From contig NZ_CP050307.1 of assembly GCF_014189535.1 (NCBI RefSeq), forward strand, positions 1,116,001 through 1,180,000: a DNA stretch of 64,000 bases, written 5' to 3'. Positions within the stretch are counted from its first letter, which is position 1, and each line of letters starts with the position of its first letter. Under the pieces are notes generated by a model, which searched no databases, was not told the origin of the DNA, and worked only from the letters and a program-made list of their open reading frames with translations. This stretch comes from Rhizobium lusitanum. Lineage in GTDB: Bacteria; Pseudomonadota; Alphaproteobacteria; Rhizobiales; Rhizobiaceae. Shown here one piece after another: positions 37,289 to 46,263 of this stretch. The translations under genes and the position numbers were made by a program.

Positions 37289-38269
37289 ATGAAGTTACCA
37301 TTGAAACCGGCGATGACCGAGGGAAGTCTCCACTACAGCGGGCAAGATCCGGATGGGTTGTCAGAGGCGCTTTCAACGCCCACATCGGCGATAAGCGTCA
37401 AAACCACCGCAAACAAAACCATCTCCTACCGATGCGAATTCACATCCGCCGGTACAATCTCTTTCGGCCTTTGCACCTATGACGGCGATTTTCGATTGGC
37501 GCGTGAGGCAGATAGCGGCAAGTTCCTGATCTTCATTCCGCTAGCCGGAGACGCAAGTTTCAACACCAGCAAGGAGACCTTTGGCTCAAGTCCAGGGCGC
37601 GGCTTCATTACCAATGGAATACCATATGGCGATATGCATATCATGGGGCCGCGCCAGCATCTGACCGTAATCATTGATCGAAATGAGATGATCAACCGGC
37701 TCAGCGGAATGCTGGAAACACCCATCGGCGGCAACCTCAATTTCCACCCCGATATCGACCTGGCCTCCGGTCCGGGGCGGTTATTGCAGGATCTGGCTGA
37801 GACAACCTTTAGCGGGTTGGCGCAGGATACAGCCTTGCGTCAGTCGCCTCTCGCCCTGTCAAATCTCACAGGTGCCATAGCCAACCTCATTCTGGAAACC
37901 GTGCCGCATCGTTTTTCAGAGGCACTTGCCAGGATAGCCCCGGCGCCAGCGCCGCGCCACGTCAGGCGTGCCATCGATTTTATGCAGGCTAATCTCGCGC
38001 GGCCGATCTCGATTGCCGACATGGCGGCGGTTTGCCACGTCAGCGTGCGGTCGCTTCAGAAGGGCTTCCGAGATTTCAAGATGACGACGCCGATGGCCTA
38101 CCTCCAGCATCTTCGACTGGAAGCCGCCCATGGCGAACTTCAAGACGCAACTCCGGGACTGACTGTCGCTGCCATCGCCCTGAAATGGGGATTCACCCAT
38201 TTCGGTCGTTTTGCTGTCGACTACAGGCTTCGGTTCGGCCAATTGCCGTCGCAGACCCTGCGACGATAA
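37289..38269 (+). CDS. AraC-family transcriptional regulator (paralogue 1)
   Basis: A 326-residue regulator. The N-terminal half is a cupin-like AraC_binding_2 type domain (KFLIFIPLAGDASFNTSKE, GPRQHLTVIIDRNEM). The C-terminal two-HTH module begins PRHVRRAIDFMQANLARPIS and contains CHVSVRSLQKGFRDFKMTTP and IALKWGFTHFGRFAVDYR. GAGG is six bases upstream of this ATG, which I prefer over the one at 37277. It is convergent with a paralogue that shares much of the C-terminal sequence. No structural gene is adjacent, so the target is unknown. Confidence 0.9.
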   Translation: MKLPLKPAMTEGSLHYSGQDPDGLSEALSTPTSAISVKTTANKTISYRCEFTSAGTISFGLCTYDGDFRLAREADSGKFLIFIPLAGDASFNTSKETFGSSPGRGFITNGIPYGDMHIMGPRQHLTVIIDRNEMINRLSGMLETPIGGNLNFHPDIDLASGPGRLLQDLAETTFSGLAQDTALRQSPLALSNLTGAIANLILETVPHRFSEALARIAPAPAPRHVRRAIDFMQANLARPISIADMAAVCHVSVRSLQKGFRDFKMTTPMAYLQHLRLEAAHGELQDATPGLTVAAIALKWGFTHFGRFAVDYRLRFGQLPSQTLRR

Positions 38270-38281
38270 TTCATGCCGGTT

Positions 38282-39277
38282 TCAGCGGCCGTCGGGGCCT
38301 GTGAAATGCCCCGATCGCAATGTCTGCGACGGCAGACAACCATAACTCTTCCTGTAATCACCCGAGAACCGGCCCAAATGGGTGAACCCCCATTTCAGGG
38401 CGATGGCAGCGACGGATGTCGCCGAATTCGCCTTGGTGAGATCCCGATGCGCAGCCTCCATGCGTAGCTTGGCCAGATAGGCCATCGGGGACATGCCCTT
38501 GAACCGCTTGAAACCTTCCTGCAGCGATCGAATGCCGACCTGGGAGGCCTCTGCTACGTCGCCGATCGAGATCGGCTGCGAGAGATTAGCCTGCATGAAA
38601 TCGATAGCACGTCGGATATGCCGGGGAGATGGCAACGCCGGTTGGCGGGCAAGCGCGCCTGAAAAACGATGCGGCACGTTTTCAAGCAGCAGATGGATCA
38701 ATCCCGTGGACAGACAAGAAAGGGCCGCCGGCGATTGTAACAGGGAGGCATCCTCGTTCAATCCGGTCGCCAGGATCTTTGTCACGCGGGAAAAGGCCAG
38801 TCCGGCCTCCAGGCGCAGGTCGAATTCGGGAGCAAGGTCGAGCGAGCCGGAGACGGGTTGCTCCAGCATGGCGGAAAGTAGCCGGACAACCTCATTCTGA
38901 TTGATAATCAGCGAAAGATGCTCGCGGTCGCCCTCGATTACGACATCGGACAGGCTGGTCATATCGATGATCGAACCTTTGCCGGGTTCGGAAATATGGT
39001 GCCGATTGGACGACGATATCGTTGCCGCACCCGAGAGTGGGACATAAATCAGAAACTTGCTCTCCTCAGCCTTCTGATGAAACGTCAGTCCTCCCTGATA
39101 TGCCGCGCGACCGACGCCAAGTGCCTCGGCGGCAACGAAATCATATTCGGCAGAAAATCCCGAATCACGCAGGGCCTCAACCCTCGCTGGAGCCTTGCAG
39201 CGGCTCAGTATCTCTGAAAATTCATCCGCGTCATTCCCCCTGAAGGTTAAGGACGAGCCATGTTTCTCGCGCTGCAT
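38282..39277 (-). CDS. AraC-family transcriptional regulator (paralogue 2)
   Basis: A 331-residue regulator of the same build as its convergent neighbour: N-terminal sensing domain (KFLIYVPLSGAATISSSNR, REHLSLIINQNEVV), then PRHIRRAIDFMQANLSQPIS, QVGIRSLQEGFKRFKGMSP and IALKWGFTHLGRFSGDYR. Both proteins also share ENVPHRFSGALAR / ETVPHRFSEALAR. Their stop codons are only 12 bases apart. The pair probably arose by inverted duplication or gene family expansion. The target is unknown. Confidence 0.9.
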   Translation of the reverse strand: MQREKHGSSLTFRGNDADEFSEILSRCKAPARVEALRDSGFSAEYDFVAAEALGVGRAAYQGGLTFHQKAEESKFLIYVPLSGAATISSSNRHHISEPGKGSIIDMTSLSDVVIEGDREHLSLIINQNEVVRLLSAMLEQPVSGSLDLAPEFDLRLEAGLAFSRVTKILATGLNEDASLLQSPAALSCLSTGLIHLLLENVPHRFSGALARQPALPSPRHIRRAIDFMQANLSQPISIGDVAEASQVGIRSLQEGFKRFKGMSPMAYLAKLRMEAAHRDLTKANSATSVAAIALKWGFTHLGRFSGDYRKSYGCLPSQTLRSGHFTGPDGR

Positions 39278-39504
39278 TCCGGTGTTCCCCGAACTAGAAT
39301 GAGATGAAAGCCTTGGGCAATATTGCCGTCGCGCTTATCCAGAGACGCCCCACCGTCTTTTTCTTTGCCATCATTATCACACTGAATGTGTAGTTTCTAT
39401 TTTTTGTTTATTTAAGAATATAAAATTTTCGTTTTACAACAAAAAAATCCGACGCAGAGATTTTCCGCGCCGGATCACAGTTCACTCAGTCGGTTTAAAT
39501 GATT

Positions 39505-40278
39505 TCAGGCGATATGCAGCCGGACGCCAGAAGCTCCGATCAATCGCTCCAGAGACCCGTCAGGGCTCAAATCCGTGACAAAATCCGAAACTTCAGTGAT
39601 CGACCCCAGCGACACGAGCGCCGCGCGATGGAACTTGCTGGAATCAGCAACGAGCATAACCGAGCGAGCCTGGCCAATAGCGGAACGAACAATATCGACT
39701 TCGTTTTGATCGTCGTCTCCGATGCTGCCATCTTCTTCAATGCCGCTGACGGCGATGATCGCGACATCGAAACGGAACCGTCGGACGAACTCGACAATCG
39801 CATCGCCGATAACGCTACCATCCACATGACGGACGAAACCGCCCGGAACGGCAATGGTGAAATCCGTTCGATCCATCAGGATCATCGCAGCACGCAGGCT
39901 GTAGGTCACAACCTTCAATCCCTTGCGCTCGGCAAGCGCCTCGGCGACCGCCTCGCAGGTCGAGCCTGCGTCGAGGAAAAGCGTCGCCCCATTTGGCACG
40001 AGTTCCGCCGCTCGGCGGGCAATCCGGCGCTTCACATCGACCTTATCGACACGCCGCTTGCGATAGGTGCCAGGATCGATCGGACTGGCAAGGGAGGCCC
40101 CACCATGATAGCGGCGCACCTTCCCACCATCCGACAAATCAGCAATGTCGCGCCGAATTGTTTGCGGCGTGACAGAAAGTGCAGCCGTCAATTCCTCGAC
40201 CGAAGCATAGCCCGTTTTCTCGAGTAGGGTCAGTAAAGCCCTTTGGCGGATCGCCCTTTTCTTCAGATTATAGTCCAT
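39505..40278 (-). CDS. DeoR/GlpR-family transcriptional regulator
   Basis: About 257 residues. The DeoR HTH reads RQRALLTLLEKTGYASVEEL and SVTPQTIRRDIADLSDGGKVRRYHGGA. The sugar-phosphate isomerase-like sensor domain has NGATLFLDAGSTCEAVAEAL, VTYSLRAAMILMD, GGFVRHVDGSVIGD and VADSSKFHRAALVSLG. A GTG at 40287 is an alternative start. Such proteins repress carbohydrate genes in response to a sugar phosphate. It stands alone here, with no sugar gene next to it. Upstream 39278-39504, downstream of its stop, is AT-rich and gene-free. Confidence 0.9.
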   Translation of the reverse strand: MDYNLKKRAIRQRALLTLLEKTGYASVEELTAALSVTPQTIRRDIADLSDGGKVRRYHGGASLASPIDPGTYRKRRVDKVDVKRRIARRAAELVPNGATLFLDAGSTCEAVAEALAERKGLKVVTYSLRAAMILMDRTDFTIAVPGGFVRHVDGSVIGDAIVEFVRRFRFDVAIIAVSGIEEDGSIGDDDQNEVDIVRSAIGQARSVMLVADSSKFHRAALVSLGSITEVSDFVTDLSPDGSLERLIGASGVRLHIA

Positions 40279-40683
40279 TGGCGCCACGTAAATCCAGGTC
40301 CAGCACCTCGAATCCCAACATCATCCGCCGTCCGAGACACTCTTATCTGTCGTCAGACCAAAGATGAAAGCAAGATGTTCCTGTCGACGCCGAGTAGACT
40401 TTTTGTGGAATCGGAGCGATGCATTACTCCACCGAAACGAGCATCCGCTCTTGGTTCCCGCGTCGGGAGAGCCATTGAAAGTAAACTCGACACAGTTGGA
40501 AACGCGATGGTGGCCACGAATACGAGGTGCAGCCGGCTTGCGATCAAAAAAATGCGGTCAGTAGGCAATGAGCACCCGTGCTACGACATAAGCAATATTG
40601 TCAATAAAATAATCGACGCTATGACTATAATGCGGGGCTTCGGTCAGGGGGGCGTTTGGGCGTTGGCTTTAGTGGAGAATTAG
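40279..40683. other. Divergent intergenic region between deoR-type and tetR-type genes
   Basis: About 400 bases without a credible gene; short open frames here have no domain character. The AT-rich segment 40560-40640 just upstream of the TetR start is the likely promoter and operator area for that gene. I found no clear palindrome. Confidence 0.45.
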
Positions 40684-41322
40684 ATGAGGCGCACAAAGGA
40701 GGAGGCGGCAGAGACGCGGCGTGTAATATTGCATTCGGCGGAAACGTTGTTTCTCGACAACGGATATGAAAATGTCACGCTGGAAGAAATAGCCGTCGCC
40801 GCTGGCGTCACACGCGGAGCAGTTCACTGGCACTTCAGAAATAAGCAGGGCCTTTTGCTTGCGATCCGCGACGAGGCACGGCAGCCTTTCCGGGAACTCG
40901 CAGAACGGATATCGCACGAGCACCCGCCCAATCCGCTTGAACTGGTCCTGGAGACGATTTCAGCAATCTTCGCTGATCTTCAAAATGATCCACGTAAACG
41001 CGGAATGTTGAAAGTCATCACGCATCTCGACATGTCGTTCGCTGACTGCGAAACAGACTGCGGTCCGTCTTTCCGGCATGAAATGCAGGAAAACTTTTCG
41101 AGGATTTTCTGTACCATGAGCCAGGCTGGCGCCTTGCCCTGTCCATGGACGCCGGAGACTGCCGCTTCCGCATTGACTGCGGCAATTGGCGGACTGGTCT
41201 ACGAATGGGCTCTCGACAAAGGCGACTTTGATTTGGCCCCTTGCGGACAAGCCCTCATCAAAATGATCCTGTCGGCCTGGTTTCCGAAACATGAGCTACA
41301 GGAGATGGCCGCAGCGACTTGA
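40684..41322 (+). CDS. TetR-family transcriptional regulator (AcrR/TtgR-like)
   Basis: A 212-residue regulator. The N-terminal HTH reads RRVILHSAETLFLDNGYENV / TLEEIAVAAGVTRGAVHWHFRNKQGLLLAI, which is typical of AcrR/TtgR-type repressors of efflux pumps. The C-terminal ligand domain is helical (LELVLETISAIFADLQ, ASALTAAIGGLVYEWAL). No efflux genes are adjacent, so it is an orphan regulator here. It is convergent with the porin gene and shares the terminator region. Confidence 0.9.
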   Translation: MRRTKEEAAETRRVILHSAETLFLDNGYENVTLEEIAVAAGVTRGAVHWHFRNKQGLLLAIRDEARQPFRELAERISHEHPPNPLELVLETISAIFADLQNDPRKRGMLKVITHLDMSFADCETDCGPSFRHEMQENFSRIFCTMSQAGALPCPWTPETAASALTAAIGGLVYEWALDKGDFDLAPCGQALIKMILSAWFPKHELQEMAAAT

Positions 41323-41380
41323 GATCAAAGTGAACCGATCGAAATCCCGGTAAACCCTGCTGCGTCAAATGCTTAAATAA

Positions 41381-41411
41381 GAAGGATCCGGTAGGGAAAA
41401 CCGGATCCTTC
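41381..41411. terminator. Strong hairpin between convergent tetR and porin genes
   Basis: A perfect 12-base stem, GAAGGATCCGGT / ACCGGATCCTTC, encloses the loop AGGGAAA. On the minus strand it is followed by TTATTTAAGC, a moderately T-rich tail, so it can end porin transcription; on the plus strand CCGTCTTTG follows. It is probably a bidirectional intrinsic terminator. Confidence 0.7.
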
Positions 41412-41442
41412 CGTCTTTGATCGGAGGTCAACCGATCAATAT

Positions 41443-41477
41443 GAGAAGCCTGGCGGATTGGAAACGACAGGCTTCTC
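41443..41477 (-). terminator. Second hairpin immediately downstream of the porin gene
   Basis: GAGAAGCCTG (41443-41452) pairs perfectly with CAGGCTTCTC (41468-41477) around a 15-base loop, 30 bases after the porin stop. It lacks a clear U-tract, so it may stabilise the abundant porin mRNA 3' end rather than terminate alone. Confidence 0.5.
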
Positions 41478-41507
41478 TTACCCGGTACGAGGCCGGATAA
41501 CTTTGGA

Positions 41508-42602
41508 TTAGAAGCTGCGCTGGAAGCGCAGGATACCAGCCCACTGATCCTTGTTGACGGAATCGAAGTTCGTGTAGGAAACTTCCGGTTCGATCAGCAG
41601 GTTCTTGACCGGGTTGAACTTGACGTTCGTGGTCGCGGCGAAGATCTTCGAGTCGGTGTAGGCGAGCTGCAGGTTCCACTTCAGCTTTTCGTTGACAGGT
41701 ACGGCAACGCCGCCCCAGACAGCCCAATCGCCCCAGCCGCACTTCGACTCATCATTAACAGGGCAAGCAGAACGATCGAGGTTCGTGCCGGCATACTTGT
41801 TCAGCTTTTCGCCGTCGGTGTTGTAGCCGCCCATGACGAATGCCGAGAAGACACCGAAGTCGGCGTCGACGCGAGCCTTGACAGCGCCTTCTTCGACGAT
41901 GGAGTCATAACCACCGACGACCTTGAAGGACCATGCACCGGTCTTGTAGCCAATACCGGCAACAGCGTCAGGAGCGTAGTGATTCGTCTTGTCGTCCGTC
42001 CACCAGCTTGAGCCGTAAGAGGAGGAGTCCGAGCCGCTGGAGTTGCTGTCTTCAACCGAGATCACAGCCGTGAGACCGTTGCCGGCGTCGTATTTGTAGG
42101 TCAACTGGTTGAGTTCGTACGGGCCGTCATAGACCACGTCGTCGTTGATGACGTCGCCGGCATAGTCGGTAAACGACACGTACTGGGAGTCTGCCTTGCC
42201 GACGGTGAAGCCGCCGAGGCTGATGTTGGCGAACAGCAGCTTCGTATCGGTGGAGTTGCCTTCTTGCCAGTCCCAACGGATGACCGTTTCGGTCTTCAGC
42301 GGGCCGTATTCAGTGTCGGTCGCGGTGTTGAGGTTCAGCTCGGCGCGGGTGTGCCACAGCGTGCCGGTGCGGTTGGTCGGGCTATAGGCATCGTACCACT
42401 TGCCTTCGGTACGGACCTGACCACCGACCTTCAAGCAAGTTTCGGTGCCCGGAATGAAGAAATAACCGGCGCCGTATGCGTCGCAGATGCGAACGTATTC
42501 AAGAGGCTCCGGCTCAGCAGCGACGATAGCATCGGCTGCATGCGCACCCGAAACTGCAGCAAGCGAAGCAGCAGAGCTGATCAGAAGACTTTTCAAATTC
42601 AT
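41508..42602 (-). CDS. Outer-membrane porin (rhizobial Omp2b/RopA type, Porin_2)
   Basis: A 364-residue porin. A Sec signal (MNLKSLLISSAASLAAVSGAHA) precedes ADAIVAAEPEPLEYVRICDA and GYFFIPGTETCLKVGGQVR, the hallmark opening of Rhizobiales Porin_2 proteins. Alternating beta strands fill the rest (WHTRAELNLNTATDTEYG), and the protein ends in Phe (GILRFQRSF), the outer-membrane insertion signal. Loop 3-like Ser-rich segment DSNSSGSDSSSYGSSWW is notable. AGGAG lies seven bases before the ATG. Codon use is strongly biased, as expected for an abundant protein. Confidence 0.93.
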   Translation of the reverse strand: MNLKSLLISSAASLAAVSGAHAADAIVAAEPEPLEYVRICDAYGAGYFFIPGTETCLKVGGQVRTEGKWYDAYSPTNRTGTLWHTRAELNLNTATDTEYGPLKTETVIRWDWQEGNSTDTKLLFANISLGGFTVGKADSQYVSFTDYAGDVINDDVVYDGPYELNQLTYKYDAGNGLTAVISVEDSNSSGSDSSSYGSSWWTDDKTNHYAPDAVAGIGYKTGAWSFKVVGGYDSIVEEGAVKARVDADFGVFSAFVMGGYNTDGEKLNKYAGTNLDRSACPVNDESKCGWGDWAVWGGVAVPVNEKLKWNLQLAYTDSKIFAATTNVKFNPVKNLLIEPEVSYTNFDSVNKDQWAGILRFQRSF

Positions 42603-43212
42603 TGTAAACTCCTGGTTGTATTATGCATTTCAAACATTCCCACGAGCACGAAGCTGCATTCGCCGCTTACGAAAAGCGGCGCCATGTAAATGCGATCGAA
42701 TAAGTCCCCGATACGCTCCCCAGTGCCGGAGCCAGGCCCATCGAGCCTCCTCCATTCCCCTCGTGGCAACGGCTTTGAAATGCCCCTACCGATCCGGTCG
42801 AATGTTCGACCGCAAGACAAATTATGTCCTAACCATGACTTACAAACGGACGGTATGTTTGTCAATTATATGAAGCGGGCTTTGCCATCTCCCTGTGTTG
42901 CCGTTGCCAAAATGCAACTATCCGCATCACCATCTGCGCGGGTACTACCAATAATCAACGGGAATTAGGCCCGTCCAAACCGGGCACGGCGGTCCTCCGG
43001 CTGGCATGCCGCCCAGAGAATCGGAAAAGATGGCCGCTACGACGCCCCATTCGATCGGAAATTATCCCGATGCCGCGCCAAGCTCGAATCAACCAGCGAC
43101 GATGAACGCATTCTCGCTGGCATCCGGTGCATCCATTAGGATGCCGAATCTGCGGATTTAAGAAAGCAACCCGGAAGTATTCCGCTCTCTTTTGTCACTG
43201 GACGAGCGATAG
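42603..43212. other. Intergenic region upstream of the porin and downstream of folD
   Basis: About 610 bases with no supportable gene. The part next to the porin (42603-42900) should carry its promoter and 5' UTR; it contains an AT-rich block near 42820-42880. I looked for tRNA cloverleafs, riboswitch cores and long palindromes and recognised none. A small regulatory RNA cannot be excluded by eye. Confidence 0.4.
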
Positions 43213-44127
43213 TCAAAACTTCGGCGCCGTCTTACCCGCGGCACGATGAGCGGCGATGACGGTATTGGCCATCAGCATGGCGATGGTCATCGGCCCAACA
43301 CCGCCGGGAACCGGCGTGATCACAGCGGCAACATCGGAGGCTTCAGTAAAGGCGACATCACCGACCAGCCTCGTCTTGCCCTCGCCGCGCTCAGGTGCCG
43401 CAATCCGGTTGATGCCGACGTCGATGACAGTGGCGCCCGGCTTGATCCAGTCGGCCTTCACCATCTGCGGCTGACCAACGGCCGCCACTAGAATATCGGC
43501 CGTGCGAGCAACGGTTGGTAGATCCTTGGTGCGCGAATGCGCCACCGTTACCGTCGCATTGGCATTCAGCAGCAATTGCGCCATCGGCTTGCCGAACAGG
43601 TTGGAGCGGCCGATCACAACGGCATTCAGCCCCGACAGGTCCTCGCCGTGGACGCGGCGCACCAGAAGCATAGCGCCAGCCGGCGTGCAGGAGATCAATC
43701 CCGTTGCCAGATCGCCAGTGGCAAGCTTGCCGGCATTGACCACATGCAGACCATCGACATCCTTCTCCGGCCGGATCGACTGGATGATCGGCTCCGAATT
43801 CAGGTGTTTGGGCAGCGGAAGCTGCACCAGGATGCCGTGGATCGAGGCGTCTTCATTCAGCGACTGCACCAGCTTTGCCAGCTCTTCCTGCGTCGTCTCA
43901 GCCGGCAGCGTGTGCTGGATGGACGTGAAGCCGCACTCCTTGGCCATCCTGCTCTTCGAGGTCACATAGCTGTGGCTGGCCGGATCATCACCGACAATCA
44001 CCACCGCAAGGCCGGCCTTCGCGCCCGTCTCCGTCTCCAGCGCAGACGTTGCCGTCTTCACCGCCTCGATCACCGAAGCCGCCACCTGCTTGCCGTCGAT
44101 CACGGTTGCCCCAGTCATCGCAGCCAT
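43213..44127 (-). CDS. folD: Bifunctional methylenetetrahydrofolate dehydrogenase/cyclohydrolase
   Basis: A 304-residue FolD. Catalytic motif [15 protein letters not shown] carries the Tyr and Lys; [15 protein letters not shown] and EKDVDGLH follow. The Rossmann domain has [20 protein letters not shown], and [19 protein letters not shown] is the C-terminal signature. It interconverts methylene-, methenyl- and 10-formyl-THF in the cytoplasm. GGGGTAAG lies six bases before the ATG at 44127. It is three bases downstream of purU, so the two work as a one-carbon module. Confidence 0.96.
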   Translation of the reverse strand: MAAMTGATVIDGKQVAASVIEAVKTATSALETETGAKAGLAVVIVGDDPASHSYVTSKSRMAKECGFTSIQHTLPAETTQEELAKLVQSLNEDASIHGILVQLPLPKHLNSEPIIQSIRPEKDVDGLHVVNAGKLATGDLATGLISCTPAGAMLLVRRVHGEDLSGLNAVVIGRSNLFGKPMAQLLLNANATVTVAHSRTKDLPTVARTADILVAAVGQPQMVKADWIKPGATVIDVGINRIAAPERGEGKTRLVGDVAFTEASDVAAVITPVPGGVGPMTIAMLMANTVIAAHRAAGKTAPKF

Positions 44128-44130
44128 GGC

Positions 44131-45015
44131 TTACCCCATCCTCTCGGATGCATAGCTTCCCGGGCTTGCCGGGAAGACGATGGTGCGGTTGCCGTTGAGG
44201 AAGGTGCGGTAATGGATATGCGCATGGATGGCGCGCGCCAGCACCTGGCTCTCCACATCCCGGCCGATCGAGACGTAATCGTCCGCCGACTGCGCATGCG
44301 TGATGCGCGCCGTGTCCTGCTCGATGATCGGGCCTTCGTCCAGATCGGCAGTGACATAATGCGCCGTCGCCCCGATCAGCTTCACGCCGCGCTCATAGGC
44401 CTGCTTGTAGGGATTGGCGCCCTTGAAGCTCGGCAGGAACGAATGGTGGATGTTGATGATCCGCCCCGACATCTTCTGGCACATCGAGTCAGACAGGATC
44501 TGCATATAGCGGGCGAGCACGATCAACTCCGTGCCGGTCTGTTCGACCACATCCATGATGCGGGCTTCCGCCTGCGGCTTGTTGGCCTTGGTCACCGGAA
44601 TATGGTGGAAGGGGATGTCGTGGTTGACCACCACCTTCTGGTATTCAAAGTGATTGGAGACGACACCGACGATGTCGATCGGCAGCGCCCCGATCTTCCA
44701 GCGGTAAAGCAGGTCGTTGAGACAATGACCGAAGCGCGAAACCATCAGCAGCACCTTCATGCGCTTCTGGGTATCGTGGATCTCGGCCTCCATCTCGAAT
44801 TTCTGAGCGATCGGCTTGAAGCCCTCAACCAGCGCCTCCTGGCCGATGCCCTCTTCGGACACAAAACTGACGCGCATGAAGAACTTGCCGGTATCGAGAT
44901 CGTCGAACTGAGAACTATCGACGATGTTGCAGCCCTGGTCCGCCAGATAATTGGCAATCGCCGCAACAATCCCGCGTCTGGATGTACAGGTGACCCTCAG
45001 TACGTAATGCGTCAT
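44131..45015 (-). CDS. purU: Formyltetrahydrofolate deformylase
   Basis: A 294-residue PurU. Residues 1-80 form an ACT domain (THYVLRVTCTSRRGIVAAIA, DTGKFFMRVSF). The formyltransferase-like domain has VVSNHFEYQKVV, GRIINIHHSFLPSFKGANPY with the catalytic His, and GATAHYVTADLDEGPIIEQD with the catalytic Asp. It hydrolyses 10-formyl-THF to THF and formate. The frame is open to 45072, but the ATG at 45015 gives the standard N-terminus. It sits between the panB-like gene and folD. Confidence 0.95.
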   Translation of the reverse strand: MTHYVLRVTCTSRRGIVAAIANYLADQGCNIVDSSQFDDLDTGKFFMRVSFVSEEGIGQEALVEGFKPIAQKFEMEAEIHDTQKRMKVLLMVSRFGHCLNDLLYRWKIGALPIDIVGVVSNHFEYQKVVVNHDIPFHHIPVTKANKPQAEARIMDVVEQTGTELIVLARYMQILSDSMCQKMSGRIINIHHSFLPSFKGANPYKQAYERGVKLIGATAHYVTADLDEGPIIEQDTARITHAQSADDYVSIGRDVESQVLARAIHAHIHYRTFLNGNRTIVFPASPGSYASERMG

Positions 45016-45074
45016 GCTATTCTCATTCGCTTGAAATTCATCGACATGTTGTGAAGGATCGTCAGACAACATCC

Positions 45075-45881
45075 CTATCGGCCACCATCGGCCAGGAGCC
45101 GGAGAAAAGCCTGCAGTTCCTTGTCCTCAATCGAAACGAGGTGTTGCCGTTCCGGATAGACGCCCGAGCGGACATCCGCGGCAAACTCGGTGAAAGCAGC
45201 AATACGTTCGCGCTGCAACCGCTCGTATTCGACGGCAAAGTCACGATATTTTTTCGCGTGGCGCGGATAATGGCCACCATGACTGCCGAGCACATCGTCC
45301 GCAAAAAGATACTGGGCATCACAGCCGCTTCCCGCCCCCATCGAGATCATCAGCATCGACGTCTTCCGGCTGATCGCTTCGGCGACACCACCCGGCACCA
45401 CCTCAATCTCCACGGCGAAGGCGCCGGCCTCCTCCAGCGCCTTCGTCTGCCGCCAAACCTCAAGGGCGCTCGCTACCGTCTTGCCGACGGCGCGGAAACC
45501 GCCCGTCCAGGTCGCCTTAGACGGAATAAGACCGACATGACCGCAAACCGGAATGCCCTCCTCGCGCATCCGCCGAATCGTCGACACCCCGGCTGCGCAA
45601 TAGACCGCATCGCCGCCGGCCTTCAACGCCTTGAAAGCCTCACGCATATATTCTTCCGCCGAAACGTAATCGCCATATTCAAGGCCGGGAATGGCAAAAG
45701 GCGTGGGGGCGGCTTCGCGAAAAGCCGGGCCGAGCAGCGCCGGCGGCACGGACACGATATCGATACCCGCCCTCTCGGCCGCTTCAGCCTCCGCCAGCGA
45801 CGTGACGCGCAACATGGTGAGCTGTCTGCTGCCTTTCATCGCCAGGAGATCGGCGACGGTCGCGCGACTGTGTTTCTTCAT
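45075..45881 (-). CDS. PanB-family protein with altered active site
   Basis: A 268-residue homologue of 3-methyl-2-oxobutanoate hydroxymethyltransferase. It keeps GIPVCGHVGLIPSK, GGFRAVGKT, EIEVVPGGVAEAI (general-base Glu), MGAGSGCDAQYLFADDVLG and GHYPRHAKKY. However, the metal-binding set of E. coli PanB is not conserved: the VGDS motif is VSVPPALLG here, LADLPF is AIPGLEYGD, and KIEGG is YCAAG. A pantothenate role is therefore doubtful. Its partners purU and folD suggest a reaction coupled to methylene- or formyl-THF. GAGGAA precedes the ATG at 45881. Confidence 0.75.
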   Translation of the reverse strand: MKKHSRATVADLLAMKGSRQLTMLRVTSLAEAEAAERAGIDIVSVPPALLGPAFREAAPTPFAIPGLEYGDYVSAEEYMREAFKALKAGGDAVYCAAGVSTIRRMREEGIPVCGHVGLIPSKATWTGGFRAVGKTVASALEVWRQTKALEEAGAFAVEIEVVPGGVAEAISRKTSMLMISMGAGSGCDAQYLFADDVLGSHGGHYPRHAKKYRDFAVEYERLQRERIAAFTEFAADVRSGVYPERQHLVSIEDKELQAFLRLLADGGR

Positions 45882-46185
45882 GGAGTTTTCCTCGGAAAAA
45901 AATGGGGCCATTCTTCTGGCGGGAGGCGATTATGCGCCCTGCGATACATATAGAAGGGGTGTCGGTGCGGTGGCCGCAAACAGGCAGCGACAGCCTTTCC
46001 TCATCTCGATCATTCCAGCCTCCCGCGATGCGCAAAATGCGTGCCCTACCTCTTGGCTCAAAGGATAGGCCGGGTTTACATCAGCCTCAATGCAGACGTG
46101 ATGGAATCTATCAAAACACATCAAATTCTCATGTCATTAATGATGGAATACATCATCTATCCATCTCCATCTTCACGATCAGCGA

Positions 46186-46227
46186 GATATCTGATTGGAT
46201 ATAACGCGTTGTATCCAATCAGATATC
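46186..46227. promoter_or_regulatory. Long inverted repeat ahead of the FecBCD/ModA-like operon
   Basis: Perfect 16-base arms, GATATCTGATTGGATA (46186-46201) and TATCCAATCAGATATC (46212-46227), flank TAACGCGTTG, itself nearly palindromic. It ends 36 bases before the preferred TTG start of the binding-protein gene, where a repressor would block transcription or where the RNA would form a strong hairpin. There is no U-tract after it. The remaining part of the 382-base region 45882-46263 is featureless to me except for the panB-like promoter. Confidence 0.65.
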
Positions 46228-46263
46228 ATGCTAGCGGTCAGCCTCTCCCAGGAGGACGTCATC

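Noticed and set aside
40243..40683. A 146-codon frame in the deoR-tetR intergenic region
   Set aside because: It overlaps the DeoR start on the opposite strand and the product has no coherent domain.
42690..42968. Short plus-strand frame upstream of the porin
   Set aside because: Low-complexity product with no ribosome binding site; the region is more likely regulatory.
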